A stretch of 18,868 bases of DNA from Christensenella sp. UBA1252 (GCA_002308575.1 DBVY01000026.1:14072-32939), one strand, 5' to 3'; shown: positions 1-7,088, counted from the stretch's first letter. Made by a program: numbers and translations. Notes: generated from the sequence alone by a model not told the origin.

Positions 1-355
1 ACGGAAAACGCACGGCGACGGTATCTCTGCCGCCCGTCGTTTCATCGGGAACGACCGCGCGTTTCTTTAAAATCATCGTTAAAGGACCGGGACAAAAAGC
101 GTCGTACAGGGCTTTCGCGTCCGGCGTCGGATGGGCAATGTTTTTGAGCTGTTCCCATTCCGTCAAATGAACGATGAGCGGGTTGTCGGACGGGCGCCCT
201 TTTACGGCGTAGATCTTTTTGCTGGCTTCCGGTGAAAGCGCGTTTGCGCCGAGACCGTATACGGTTTCGGTCGGGAAAGCAACGAGCTCGCCTTGTTTGA
301 TGAGTTCGGCTCCCCAAAGGATATCTTCTTGTTTGCATCCGATTTTCGTTTCCAT
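1..355 (-). CDS. tsaC: Threonylcarbamoyl-AMP synthase (TsaC/Sua5/YwlC family), N-terminal part
   Basis: This enzyme makes L-threonylcarbamoyl-AMP from threonine, bicarbonate and ATP, the first step of the t6A37 modification of ANN-decoding tRNAs in the cytoplasm. The 118 visible residues contain the family signatures in order: PTETVYGLG (residues 28-36), KGRPSDNPL (52-60), CPGPLT (88-93) and TVAVRFP (112-118), which contribute to the nucleotide and threonine site of the YrdC fold. The start is the ATG at 355-353; the Shine-Dalgarno before it is weak (a GGT about 6 bases upstream). The gene runs off the left edge, so the window cannot show whether it is a short TsaC or a Sua5 with a C-terminal domain. 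It is divergent from the YegP-repeat gene at 541 and has its own promoter. Family identity is secure. Confidence 0.93.
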   Translation of the reverse strand, partial: METKIGCKQEDILWGAELIKQGELVAFPTETVYGLGANALSPEASKKIYAVKGRPSDNPLIVHLTEWEQLKNIAHPTPDAKALYDAFCPGPLTMILKKRAVVPDETTGGRDTVAVRFP

Positions 356-415
356 TTTTTACCGTTCGAAATCGCGGGTTCGCCGCTTTTTCGGAGTTTT
401 TTATTTTGTTTTTCT

Positions 416-444
416 ATTATATCACGAAAAAAAACTTTCGTTAA
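416..444 (-). promoter_or_regulatory. Probable sigma-A promoter of tsaC
   Basis: On the minus strand a perfect TATAAT (416-421) lies 17 bases downstream of TTAACG (439-444), which matches the -35 consensus at 4 of 6 positions. The spacer contains a T8 run. The transcript would start near 409 and leave a leader of about 55 bases before the tsaC ATG. Confidence 0.6.
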
Positions 445-462
445 CAAAATTTCCGTAGATTG

Positions 463-474
463 TATTTCGAAATA
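463..474. promoter_or_regulatory. 12-bp perfect palindrome, operator candidate
   Basis: TATTTCGAAATA is self-complementary over 12 bases. It sits five bases before the putative -35 of the 541 gene and about 20 bases behind the -35 of divergent tsaC, so a dimeric regulator here could reach both promoters. AT-rich palindromes of this size do occur by chance, and no second copy was noticed in the window. Confidence 0.3.
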
Positions 475-478
475 TATC

Positions 479-508
479 TTTACAAATCGCGCGCTTGTAT
501 AGTATTAT
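479..508 (+). promoter_or_regulatory. Probable promoter of the YegP-repeat gene
   Basis: TTTACA (479-484) and TATTAT (503-508) are separated by 18 bases and each matches the sigma-A consensus at 5 of 6 positions. Overlapping alternatives such as TATAGT at 498 have poor spacing. A Shine-Dalgarno GAGGTG at 530-535 follows, five bases before the ATG at 541. Confidence 0.5.
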
Positions 509-540
509 TTAAGAGTAGACTATTTTTTTGAGGTGTTTTT

Positions 541-2286
541 ATGGACGCAATCAATGAATTTTTCAGAAATTTAGCGACGAAACTCAAACTTCCCGCCTTT
601 TTCAAAGGGAACACTTTGATCCTTAACAACCTGTTCCTCGCGGCGATCGTTTTGGTTCTCGTGATCGTTCTGATCCTTGTGATCGTGCTTGTTCCGAGCA
701 AGAAGAAGAAAGAAGAGCCTGCCGCCAAAGCCACCGCTTTGAGCGCAAAGGACGAGGACGAAGAACCCGATCTCGCTTCGATCAAACCCGCCGAGGAAGA
801 AGAGGAGGACGAGGTGATCGCTCCCGCTCCCGTAGAGGAAGCAGAGGAAGAGGCCCCCGAAGTGATCGAGGAAGAGCCTGTTGAAGAAGCGGAAGAGGAA
901 GCTGCCCCCGAAGAGCCCGCCGAGGAGATCGAGGAAGCTCCCGTAGAGGAAGTCGAAGAAACTCCCGTTGAAGATGAAGCGGCGGAAGAAGCCGAAGAAG
1001 AGCCCGCTCCCGAAGTGATCGAGGAAGAGCCCGCGGAAGAAGCCTTCGAAGAAGCCGCAGAGGAAGAAGTTCCCGTTGCGGTTGAGGAGCCCGAAGAAGC
1101 GGCAGCCGAAGAAGATGTAGCCGAAGAAGAGCCCGCGGAAGAAGCGGAAGTGATCGAAGAGGAACCCGTCGAGGCGATCGCGGTCGAAGAGGAACCCGAA
1201 GAGGAAGCTGTGATCGAAGAAGCTCCCGTTGAGGAAGAGCCCGCGCCCGAGGTGATCGAGGAAGAGCCCGTCGCCGAAGAAGCGCCGATCGAAGAAGAAG
1301 TAAAAGAAGAGTCCGAAGAAATTGCGGTTGCGGAAGCAGAACCCACCGAAGAAGCGCCCGCCGAAGAACCCGTGACGGAAGAGACTGCGAAGGAAGAGCC
1401 GGCAAAGAAGGCGCCCGCGAAACAAGAGAAAAAAGCAGTCGCGCCCAAAGCGAGCAAAAAGCCCGTAAAGAACGAGATCGCGGCAGCAAAGGAGAGTGGG
1501 AATATGGCAAATGAAAAAGAAGTCAAGGCAAAGAAACCCGAAACCAAGACTGTCGGCAAGTACGAGATCTTGGAAAGAAAAGGCAGTTTCTATTTCCTCT
1601 TGAAGGCGAATAACGGTCAGCTTCTTGCAGAAAGCCCGAGCTATACGACCGAAGTCGGCGCGAAAAAAGCGATCGAAACGTTCAAGAATGCGGTTATCAG
1701 CGGCGAATGGACGATCGACGAAGATAAGAACGGCAATTTCCGTTTCATTCTGAAAGCCAGCTCGCGTTCGCAAATGCGCTACTACGGCGAAGCTTACAGC
1801 ACCCGTCAGAGCGCGGAGAGCAGCATTCAATCCGTCAAGAAATTCGCGCAGAACGCGATCGTGAAAGTCGTTGAGAACACCGACACGGACGCGATCGCCG
1901 CGAACGATTCCGCAACGGTCTTCGTGCCCGATCCGATCACCGAAAAGAGCTATAAAGCCGGCGGTAAGTACGAGATCATCGAGAGATCCGGCAACTTTTA
2001 TTTCATCTTGAAAGCGAACAACGGTCAGCTCCTCCTCGAAAGCCCGAGCTTTACGAGCGAGAACGGCGCGAAGAACGGTATCGAAACCTTTAAGAAGGCT
2101 GTCGAGGCAGGTATTTATACGATCGACGAGGACAAAAACGGAAACTTCAAATTCATTTTGAGAGCGAGTTCCCGTTCGCAGATCCGTTACTTCGGCGAAA
2201 GCTACACCACCCGCCAACGCGCGGAGAGCAGCGTAAATTCGGTCAGGAGCTTCGCGCAAAAAGCGATCCTCAAAAAACCCGAATAA
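541..2286 (+). CDS. Membrane-anchored protein with acidic linker and four YegP-like (DUF1508) repeats
   Basis: No function is known. The 581-residue protein opens with a short amphipathic basic segment (1-24), then one strongly hydrophobic helix (about 27-52) capped by four lysines (54-57). Residues 84-290 are an extremely Glu/Pro/Ala/Val-rich low-complexity linker, and 285-338 are Lys/Ala-rich. The C-terminal half holds two 101-residue modules (340-440 and 476-576), each made of two YegP/DUF1508-type units built around KANNGQLL and KNGNFxFIL-type strands. YegP-like proteins are normally small, soluble and uncharacterised, so a membrane tether and long charged spacer are unusual. The lysines after the helix favour a cytoplasmic C-terminus, though the N-terminus is also basic. 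GAGGTG precedes the start at good spacing, and a strong terminator follows, so the gene is probably monocistronic. An internal start at residue 322 may give a second product. Gene call secure; domain assignment from recognised repeat pattern. Confidence 0.9.
   Translation: MDAINEFFRNLATKLKLPAFFKGNTLILNNLFLAAIVLVLVIVLILVIVLVPSKKKKEEPAAKATALSAKDEDEEPDLASIKPAEEEEEDEVIAPAPVEEAEEEAPEVIEEEPVEEAEEEAAPEEPAEEIEEAPVEEVEETPVEDEAAEEAEEEPAPEVIEEEPAEEAFEEAAEEEVPVAVEEPEEAAAEEDVAEEEPAEEAEVIEEEPVEAIAVEEEPEEEAVIEEAPVEEEPAPEVIEEEPVAEEAPIEEEVKEESEEIAVAEAEPTEEAPAEEPVTEETAKEEPAKKAPAKQEKKAVAPKASKKPVKNEIAAAKESGNMANEKEVKAKKPETKTVGKYEILERKGSFYFLLKANNGQLLAESPSYTTEVGAKKAIETFKNAVISGEWTIDEDKNGNFRFILKASSRSQMRYYGEAYSTRQSAESSIQSVKKFAQNAIVKVVENTDTDAIAANDSATVFVPDPITEKSYKAGGKYEIIERSGNFYFILKANNGQLLLESPSFTSENGAKNGIETFKKAVEAGIYTIDEDKNGNFKFILRASSRSQIRYFGESYTTRQRAESSVNSVRSFAQKAILKKPE
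790..1410 (+). repeat. Degenerate Glu/Pro/Ala-rich coding repeat
   Basis: This stretch encodes residues 84-290 and consists mostly of GAA/GAG, CCC, GCx and GTx codons. A recurring peptide EVIEEEP appears four times, at residues 107-113, 158-164, 203-209 and 237-243, separated by variable EEA/EEP blocks, so it is an irregular expanded repeat rather than an exact tandem array. Its composition keeps two antisense frames open by chance. Such tracts are prone to length variation between strains. Confidence 0.85.
1488..1506 (+). promoter_or_regulatory. Internal in-frame ribosome binding site and ATG
   Basis: AAAGGAGAG (1488-1496) lies at normal spacing (8 bases from GGAG to ATG) before an in-frame ATG at 1504, residue 322. 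Initiation here would give a 260-residue soluble protein starting MANEKEVK and containing only the YegP modules, without membrane helix or acidic linker. This site is at least as good as the one at 530-535 used for the full-length protein. It may also be an evolutionary remnant of a stand-alone YegP-like gene to which the anchor was added. Confidence 0.45.
1558..2268 (+). repeat. Intragenic duplication of a 101-residue double YegP module
   Basis: Module 1 (1558-1860, residues 340-440) and module 2 (1966-2268, residues 476-576) align without gaps and agree at 74 of 101 positions by hand count (about 73%). Most differences are conservative (Lys/Arg, Tyr/Phe, Ile/Leu/Val). A 35-residue linker separates them. 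The shared segment TIDEDKNGNF and the near-identical ASSRSQ followed by RY point to a relatively recent duplication of an already two-unit domain. Confidence 0.9.
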
Positions 2287-2304
2287 TTCGATTCGTCATT
2301 CGTG

Positions 2305-2334
2305 CGCGCCTCGCTTTTCGCGGGGCGCGTTTTC
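2305..2334 (+). terminator. Rho-independent terminator of the YegP-repeat gene
   Basis: A 10-bp GC-rich stem (2305-2314 with 2320-2329, one G-U pair) closes a 5-base loop TTTTC and is followed at once by TTTTCT. It begins 18 bases after the stop codon and separates this gene from the his operon. Confidence 0.88.
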
Positions 2335-2415
2335 TATACGGTGCTTCGCGCTTATAAGCCGAATGCCCCCGTTTTCGGAGATCGCCGTGAAAAAAGAAAA
2401 ACATTCTCCGATCGC

Positions 2416-2444
2416 TTGACTTTTTCGCTTTAATGCGTTAAAGT
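2416..2444 (+). promoter_or_regulatory. Promoter of the histidine operon
   Basis: TTGACT (2416-2421, 5 of 6 matches) and TAAAGT (2439-2444, 4 of 6) are 17 bases apart. The leader from the likely start near 2451 to the hisZ ATG is only about 35 bases, too short for a T-box or a His-codon attenuator. Control is therefore expected at initiation. AAGGAAGGTG at 2471-2480 is the hisZ ribosome binding site. Confidence 0.6.
2428..2443. promoter_or_regulatory. Inverted repeat in the his promoter, repressor-site candidate
   Basis: CTTTAA-TGCG-TTAAAG is a perfect 6-4-6 inverted repeat filling the distal spacer and overlapping the -10 hexamer, so bound protein would block RNA polymerase. Comparative-genomic work has proposed a TrpR-family regulator (HisR/YerC) for his genes in Firmicutes. 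Whether this repeat matches its motif is not something I can verify here. Confidence 0.5.
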
Positions 2445-2485
2445 AATATCACGGTCGATCGATCGCCGAAAAGGAAGGTGAAATC

Positions 2486-3538
2486 ATGTTGCAAAGCGGA
2501 AAGATTTTGAACGCGCTCGGAAGCTTGTACGAAAGTTTCGGCTATATGCGTTTCAAAATGAATAAATTCGAGGAGTATGACACCTACGTCGAAAATAAAA
2601 GTTTTTTGACGTCCGATAACGTCATAACCTTTACCGATACGAACGGGAAGCTGATGGCGTTAAAGCCGGACGTGACCCTTTCGATCGTCAAAAATACAAA
2701 GGACGAGCCCGGCATCGCGAAGAAAGTGTATTACAGCGAAAACGTCTATCGCGTGGCGGGCGACAGCGGCTCCTTTAAGGAGATCATGCAATCGGGGTTG
2801 GAGTGCATCGGGGACGTCGGAGCGTACGAGCTTTCAGAGGTCATCGGCATCGCGCTCGAGAGCCTCGCCGTCCTTCAAAACGAGTTTGTTTTGGACGTAG
2901 CGCATCTCGGGATCGTTTCCGCCGCGATGGACGAAGCGGGTCTTTCCGAGAGCGCGAAGCTCAAAATGCGCGCGCTGTTTTCCGTGAAGAACGTAAACGG
3001 TGCGGAAGATCTTTTGGCGGAAGAGGGCGTTTCCGAAAAGGGGAAGGCGTTGATCGTTTCTTTAATGAAGATCGGCGGCGCGCCCGAAACCGCGATCCCC
3101 GCGCTTCTTGCCCTTTCTTCCGAGAAGAGTTATCTTTCTTGCGTAAACGAACTGAAAGAGGTGCTTTCCGTCGTCGGCGGGAAAAACGTTCGCGTGGATT
3201 TCTCGGTGATGAACGATATGCGCTATTATAACGGCGTCGTCTTTCAGGGTTTCGTAAAAGGAGCGGCGCGTTGCGTTCTGTCCGGCGGGCAGTACGATCT
3301 GTTGCTGAAAAAGATGAAGCGGACGTCCAAGGCGATCGGCTTCGCCGTCTATTTGGACGAGATCGAAGAAGCGCTCGACGATGTGACCGACGTCGATACG
3401 TTGGTCCTGTTTTCGGAGAAGAACAGCGCCGAAGAGGTCGCATCCGCCGTCCGTGCGGAGCGTTCGAAAGGAAAAAAGGTCATCGCAGAAAAAGCGATCC
3501 CCCGTTTCCTGCGCTACGGCGAATTGAAAAAACTGTGA
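2486..3538 (+). CDS. hisZ: ATP phosphoribosyltransferase regulatory subunit HisZ
   Basis: HisZ is a catalytically inactive paralogue of histidyl-tRNA synthetase that assembles with short HisG and is needed for the first step of histidine synthesis and its feedback control by histidine. The 350-residue protein shows the HisRS-like core: ALKPDVTLSI (58-67), VYYSENVYRV (81-90) and MQSGLECIGD (101-110), followed later by DMRYYNGVVFQGF and SGGQYD segments typical of the HisRS/HisZ catalytic fold. It lacks the anticodon-binding domain expected of a true synthetase, and its length fits HisZ. It is the first gene of the operon, with AAGGAAGGTG just upstream, and hisG follows after 10 bases, which strongly supports HisZ over HisS. 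Confidence 0.93.
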   Translation: MLQSGKILNALGSLYESFGYMRFKMNKFEEYDTYVENKSFLTSDNVITFTDTNGKLMALKPDVTLSIVKNTKDEPGIAKKVYYSENVYRVAGDSGSFKEIMQSGLECIGDVGAYELSEVIGIALESLAVLQNEFVLDVAHLGIVSAAMDEAGLSESAKLKMRALFSVKNVNGAEDLLAEEGVSEKGKALIVSLMKIGGAPETAIPALLALSSEKSYLSCVNELKEVLSVVGGKNVRVDFSVMNDMRYYNGVVFQGFVKGAARCVLSGGQYDLLLKKMKRTSKAIGFAVYLDEIEEALDDVTDVDTLVLFSEKNSAEEVASAVRAERSKGKKVIAEKAIPRFLRYGELKKL

Positions 3539-3548
3539 GGATGAAAAG

Positions 3549-4181
3549 ATGTTGAACGTTGCTTTGCCGAAAGGGCGTTTGGGTGAAAAGGTGTACGATT
3601 TGTTCGCGAGAGCGGGTTACGAGTGCCCCTCGATTTTGGAGAACAGTCGCAAATTGATCTTCGAAAACGAAGAAAAGGGCGTAAGGTATTTTTGGGTCAA
3701 GCCCTCGGACGTCGCGATTTACGTCGAGCGCGGCGCCGCGGATATCGGCGTTGCGGGAAAGGATATCCTTTTGGAGTATCAGCCCGACGTTTACGAATTG
3801 TTGGATCTGAAACTCGGCGTATGCCGTATGGCGGTCGCCGCTCCGAAGACCTTTCGGGACGATCCCCGCAAGGTTTTAAAGGTCGCCACGAAATTCAAAA
3901 ATATCGCGATGGATTACTATGCGAAGCAGGGCAGAGATATCGACATTATCCACCTGAACGGGTCGATCGAGATCGCGCCGATCTTAAAGCTCAGCGACGT
4001 GATCGTGGATATCGTGGAAACGGGAAAAACTTTGAAAGAAAACGATCTCGAAGTCCTCGAAAACGTCGTGCCGATCAGCGCGCGTTTGATCGCGAACAAA
4101 TCGGCGTATAAATTCAACACGGAACAAATAGAGGCTTTGACGGAGAGCCTTGCGAAAATGACAGAAAGAGGAAACGTATGA
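3549..4181 (+). CDS. hisG: ATP phosphoribosyltransferase catalytic subunit, short form
   Basis: HisG condenses ATP and PRPP to phosphoribosyl-ATP, the committed step of the pathway. At 210 residues it is the short form, which lacks the C-terminal regulatory domain and depends on HisZ; both are present. Visible signatures are LPKGRLGEKVYDLF at the N-terminus (6-19), GVAGKDILLE (67-76) and the PRPP-binding loop VDIVETGKTL (153-162). GAGG at 3537-3540, overlapping the hisZ stop region, serves the ATG at 3549; an earlier ATG at 3541 is out of frame. The last codons overlap hisD as ATGA. Confidence 0.97.
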   Translation: MLNVALPKGRLGEKVYDLFARAGYECPSILENSRKLIFENEEKGVRYFWVKPSDVAIYVERGAADIGVAGKDILLEYQPDVYELLDLKLGVCRMAVAAPKTFRDDPRKVLKVATKFKNIAMDYYAKQGRDIDIIHLNGSIEIAPILKLSDVIVDIVETGKTLKENDLEVLENVVPISARLIANKSAYKFNTEQIEALTESLAKMTERGNV

Positions 4182-5446
4182 AGATAGTTAAGGCAGACGT
4201 CTATTTGAAGGAACTTAAAAGCGGAAAAGACCTTTCGAAGCCCGAAGTCGGCGCGGCGGTTCGCACGATCATCGAGAACGTTCGCGAGCGCGGCGACGCC
4301 GCTGTTTTAGCGTATGAAAGGCAATTCGACGAAGCGGATCTTTCGAGCTTGATCGTAACGAAAGAAGAGATCGACGAAGCGGTCAAAAAGGTGCCGAAGA
4401 AGTTTTTCAAAGTGCTTTCCAAAGCCGCGAAAAACATTCGCGCATTCCACGAAAAGCAAAAAAGGAAAGGGTTTTCTTTGTCCGGTAAGGGCAAATTGAT
4501 CGGGCAAAAGGTATTGCCGATCGAGCGCGCCGCGCTGTACGTGCCGGGCGGCACGGCGGCGTATCCTTCGACCGTTTTGATGAACGCGATCCCCGCCAAG
4601 ATCGCGGGTTGCGCCGAGGTTTGCATCGCAACGCCTCCGTTGATCAACGGAAAGATCAATCCCGTGATCCTTGCGGCGGCATATATCGCCGGCGTCGACA
4701 CGATTTACAAAATGGGCGGCGCGCAAGCGATCGCCGCGCTCGCTTACGGAACGGAGAGCGTCAAAAAGGCGGATAAGATCGTCGGTCCCGGAAACGTGTA
4801 CGTTGCGGAAGCGAAAAGGCAGGTCTACGGGCAAGTTTCGATCGATATGATCGCGGGGCCGAGCGAGATCGCGGTGCTTGCGGACGAGGCGTCCGATCCC
4901 GCGTTCGTGGCGGCGGATCTTTTGTCGCAAGCGGAACACGATAAAAACGCGCGCGCGATCTTGATCACCCCTTCCGAGTCCCTTGCGAAAGAGGTCGAAA
5001 AGGAGATCCAAAAGAGGCTTACGCTTTTGAAAAGAGAGGAGATCGCCACCTGCTCGATCGAAAATAACGGCAGGATCGTCCTTGTAAAAGATATGGAAGA
5101 GGGCGTCGGGGTTGCAAACGAGATCGCGCCCGAACATCTCGAAATTTGCGCGGACGAACCGATGCAATATCTCGATTCCGTCAAGAACGCGGGTTCCGTT
5201 TTCCTCGGCAGATATTGCCCCGAGGCGCTCGGCGATTATCTCGGCGGTCCGAACCATACGCTCCCGACTTCGGGCGCGGCGCGGTTTTCCAGCCCGCTGT
5301 CCGTGGACGATTTCATCAAGAAGACGCAATTTATCTATTACGATAAAGCGGCGTTTGAAAAGGTTGCCGAAGACATTGCGTATTTCGCAACCAAAGAAGG
5401 GCTGACGGCGCATGCCGAAAGCGCGATGATCCGACTGAAAAAATGA
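4178..5446 (+). CDS. hisD: Histidinol dehydrogenase
   Basis: HisD carries out the last two steps, oxidising L-histidinol through histidinal to L-histidine with two NAD+. The 422-residue protein has the usual length. By family comparison the Zn2+ ligands are Gln251 and His254 (in SQAEHDKNA), Asp353 (GDYLGGPNHT) and His412 (TAHAES), and the catalytic base pair is Glu319-His320 (APEHLE); all are present. The signature VGPGNVYVAEAK follows residue 201. The start overlaps the hisG stop by four bases (ATGA), and AAAGAGGAAA precedes it, so translation is probably coupled. Confidence 0.98.
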   Translation: MKIVKADVYLKELKSGKDLSKPEVGAAVRTIIENVRERGDAAVLAYERQFDEADLSSLIVTKEEIDEAVKKVPKKFFKVLSKAAKNIRAFHEKQKRKGFSLSGKGKLIGQKVLPIERAALYVPGGTAAYPSTVLMNAIPAKIAGCAEVCIATPPLINGKINPVILAAAYIAGVDTIYKMGGAQAIAALAYGTESVKKADKIVGPGNVYVAEAKRQVYGQVSIDMIAGPSEIAVLADEASDPAFVAADLLSQAEHDKNARAILITPSESLAKEVEKEIQKRLTLLKREEIATCSIENNGRIVLVKDMEEGVGVANEIAPEHLEICADEPMQYLDSVKNAGSVFLGRYCPEALGDYLGGPNHTLPTSGAARFSSPLSVDDFIKKTQFIYYDKAAFEKVAEDIAYFATKEGLTAHAESAMIRLKK

Positions 5447-6504
5447 GTGAGTTTTTAAGTAAAGATTACGGATCCCTCGTTCCGTACGAGCCGGGCGAGC
5501 AACCGAAGATCGAGAATTTGATCAAGTTGAACACGAACGAATCCCCGTTCCCGCCATCGCCGCGCGCGATCGAAGAGGGCGAAAAGGAGCTTTCGCGTTC
5601 GAGGTTGTATCCCGATCCCGAAAACACCCGTCTGCGCGAAGCGATCGCCGAAGTCGTCGGCAACGGGATCGAAAAAGAAGAGATCTTCGTCGGCAACGGT
5701 TCGGATGAGGTTCTGTTCCTTGCGTTCAATGCGTTTAAGGACAAGGGCATTGCCTTCCCGGATATCACGTACGGGTTTTATCCGGTTTATGCCCGTATCG
5801 CAGGCGCGACGTTCCGCGAGATCCCTTTGAAAGAGGATTTTACGGTGGATTTCGAGGCTTTGAAAGCGCAGAAAGGCACGGTCGTGATCGCGAACCCGAA
5901 TGCGCCGACCGGCATTTTCGCCCCTCTTTCCGAGATCCGCGATCTCGTGGAGAGCGACCCGAATAGGATCGTCGTTGTGGACGAAGCGTACGTCGATTTC
6001 GGCGGCGAAAGCGCGGCGAAGTTTATTAAGGAATATAAAAACCTGCTCGTTACGGGAACCTTCTCCAAGTCGCGCTCGCTCGCGGGCGCCCGCCTCGGGT
6101 TCGGGATCGCAAACGAAGCATTGATCCGCGATCTGAATCTTTTGAAGTATTCGGTCAATCCGTATAACGTGAACCGCGTGACGGCGGCGATGGGCTACGG
6201 CGCGCTGCGGGACGAGGCGTACACGAAAAGGAATTGCGCGGAGATCGAGAGAAATCGCGAACGCTTGGCGAAGGAGATCCTTCCGTTCGGCTATTCGTCG
6301 CTTCCGTCCAGGGCGAACTTTTTGTTCGTAAAGCACGAAAAACTGTCGGGCGAAAGCGTCTATCGCGCGCTTCGGGAGAAGAGCATCCTCGTTCGGTATT
6401 TCGATAAGGAAAGATTACGCCCGTTCGTCCGCATAACGATCGGAAACGAAGAGCAAACGAATGCATTGATCGACGCGATGAAGCGCGTCGCGGAGGGAAT
6501 ATGA
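5443..6504 (+). CDS. hisC: Histidinol-phosphate aminotransferase
   Basis: HisC is a PLP-dependent fold-type I aminotransferase that converts imidazole-acetol phosphate and glutamate to histidinol phosphate. The 353-residue protein shows LNTNESPFPPSP (29-40), FVGNGSDEV (82-90), NPNAPTG (151-157), the PLP-orienting Asp180 in VVDEAYVDF, the Schiff-base Lys209 in TFSKSRSLAGARLG, and Arg217 for the phosphate of PLP. It overlaps hisD by ATGA and hisB by ATGA. Related aminotransferases such as CobD are excluded by the operon position. Confidence 0.97.
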   Translation: MSEFLSKDYGSLVPYEPGEQPKIENLIKLNTNESPFPPSPRAIEEGEKELSRSRLYPDPENTRLREAIAEVVGNGIEKEEIFVGNGSDEVLFLAFNAFKDKGIAFPDITYGFYPVYARIAGATFREIPLKEDFTVDFEALKAQKGTVVIANPNAPTGIFAPLSEIRDLVESDPNRIVVVDEAYVDFGGESAAKFIKEYKNLLVTGTFSKSRSLAGARLGFGIANEALIRDLNLLKYSVNPYNVNRVTAAMGYGALRDEAYTKRNCAEIERNRERLAKEILPFGYSSLPSRANFLFVKHEKLSGESVYRALREKSILVRYFDKERLRPFVRITIGNEEQTNALIDAMKRVAEGI

Positions 6505-7088
6505 GAAAAGCGAAGATCGAACGCAAGACCAAAGAAACGGATATCAAACTCGAACTCGAAATCGACGGAACGGGCGTTTCTTCCGTTCAAACAGGTTGCG
6601 GATTTTTGGATCATATGCTGACGCTGTTCGCGTCGCACGGGCGTTTCAATTTAAATTTGACGTGCAACGGTGATACGCAAGTGGACGATCACCACACGGT
6701 CGAGGACGTCGGCATTGCGCTCGGCGAAGCCTTTTTTACCGCGCTCGGCGATAAAGCGGGGATCACCCGTTACGGCAGTACGATCCTTCCGATGGACGAA
6801 GCCTTGATTCTTTCCGCGGTGGATTTTTCGGGCAGAGATTACCTCGGCTTCGATCTGTTTATCCCAACCGAGAAAGTCGGTTCGTTCGATACCGAGCTCG
6901 TCGAGGAGTTTTGGCTCGCGTTCGTGCGCAACGCGAAAATCACGTTGCATTTTTTGCAATTCGCCGGCGAGAATTCGCACCACATCATCGAAGGCGCATT
7001 TAAATCGGCGGCGAGAAGTTTTAAAGAAGCCGTGAAGATCGACGAGTCGCTCGGCGGCGCGATTCCTTCCACGAAGGGGGTCTTATGA
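6501..7088 (+). CDS. hisB: Imidazoleglycerol-phosphate dehydratase
   Basis: This Mn2+-dependent enzyme dehydrates imidazole glycerol phosphate to imidazole acetol phosphate. The 195 residues correspond to the dehydratase alone; there is no N-terminal HAD phosphatase as in the E. coli bifunctional HisB, which fits the separate PHP phosphatase at the end of the operon. Key motifs are GFLDHML (34-40), DDHHTVED (62-69), HHIIE (160-164) and the C-terminal PSTKGVL. It overlaps both neighbours by ATGA. Confidence 0.98.
   Translation: MRKAKIERKTKETDIKLELEIDGTGVSSVQTGCGFLDHMLTLFASHGRFNLNLTCNGDTQVDDHHTVEDVGIALGEAFFTALGDKAGITRYGSTILPMDEALILSAVDFSGRDYLGFDLFIPTEKVGSFDTELVEEFWLAFVRNAKITLHFLQFAGENSHHIIEGAFKSAARSFKEAVKIDESLGGAIPSTKGVL

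Noticed and set aside
571..2259. Long antisense open frames of 562, 359 and 242 codons opposite the YegP-repeat gene
   Set aside because: Their products are Phe/Gly/Leu, Ser/Ala or Arg/Leu low-complexity shadows of the GAA/GAG-rich sense strand, with no plausible domains. The sense strand has a promoter, Shine-Dalgarno, recognisable repeats and a terminator.
2451..2485. T-box or His-codon attenuator before hisZ
   Set aside because: Only about 35 bases separate the likely transcription start from the ATG, and there is no run of His codons or terminator hairpin.
2486..3538. Histidyl-tRNA synthetase
   Set aside because: The protein is shorter than HisS, has no anticodon-binding domain and directly precedes short-form hisG, which requires HisZ.
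4307..5413. 368-codon antisense frame within hisD, and similar antisense frames within hisC, hisF and subunit I
   Set aside because: They lie opposite genes with complete catalytic motifs and encode Arg-rich sequences typical of shadow frames in this codon usage.
6501..7088. Bifunctional HisB
   Set aside because: No HAD-type phosphatase domain precedes the dehydratase. The phosphatase role is taken by the PHP enzyme at 9827-10579.
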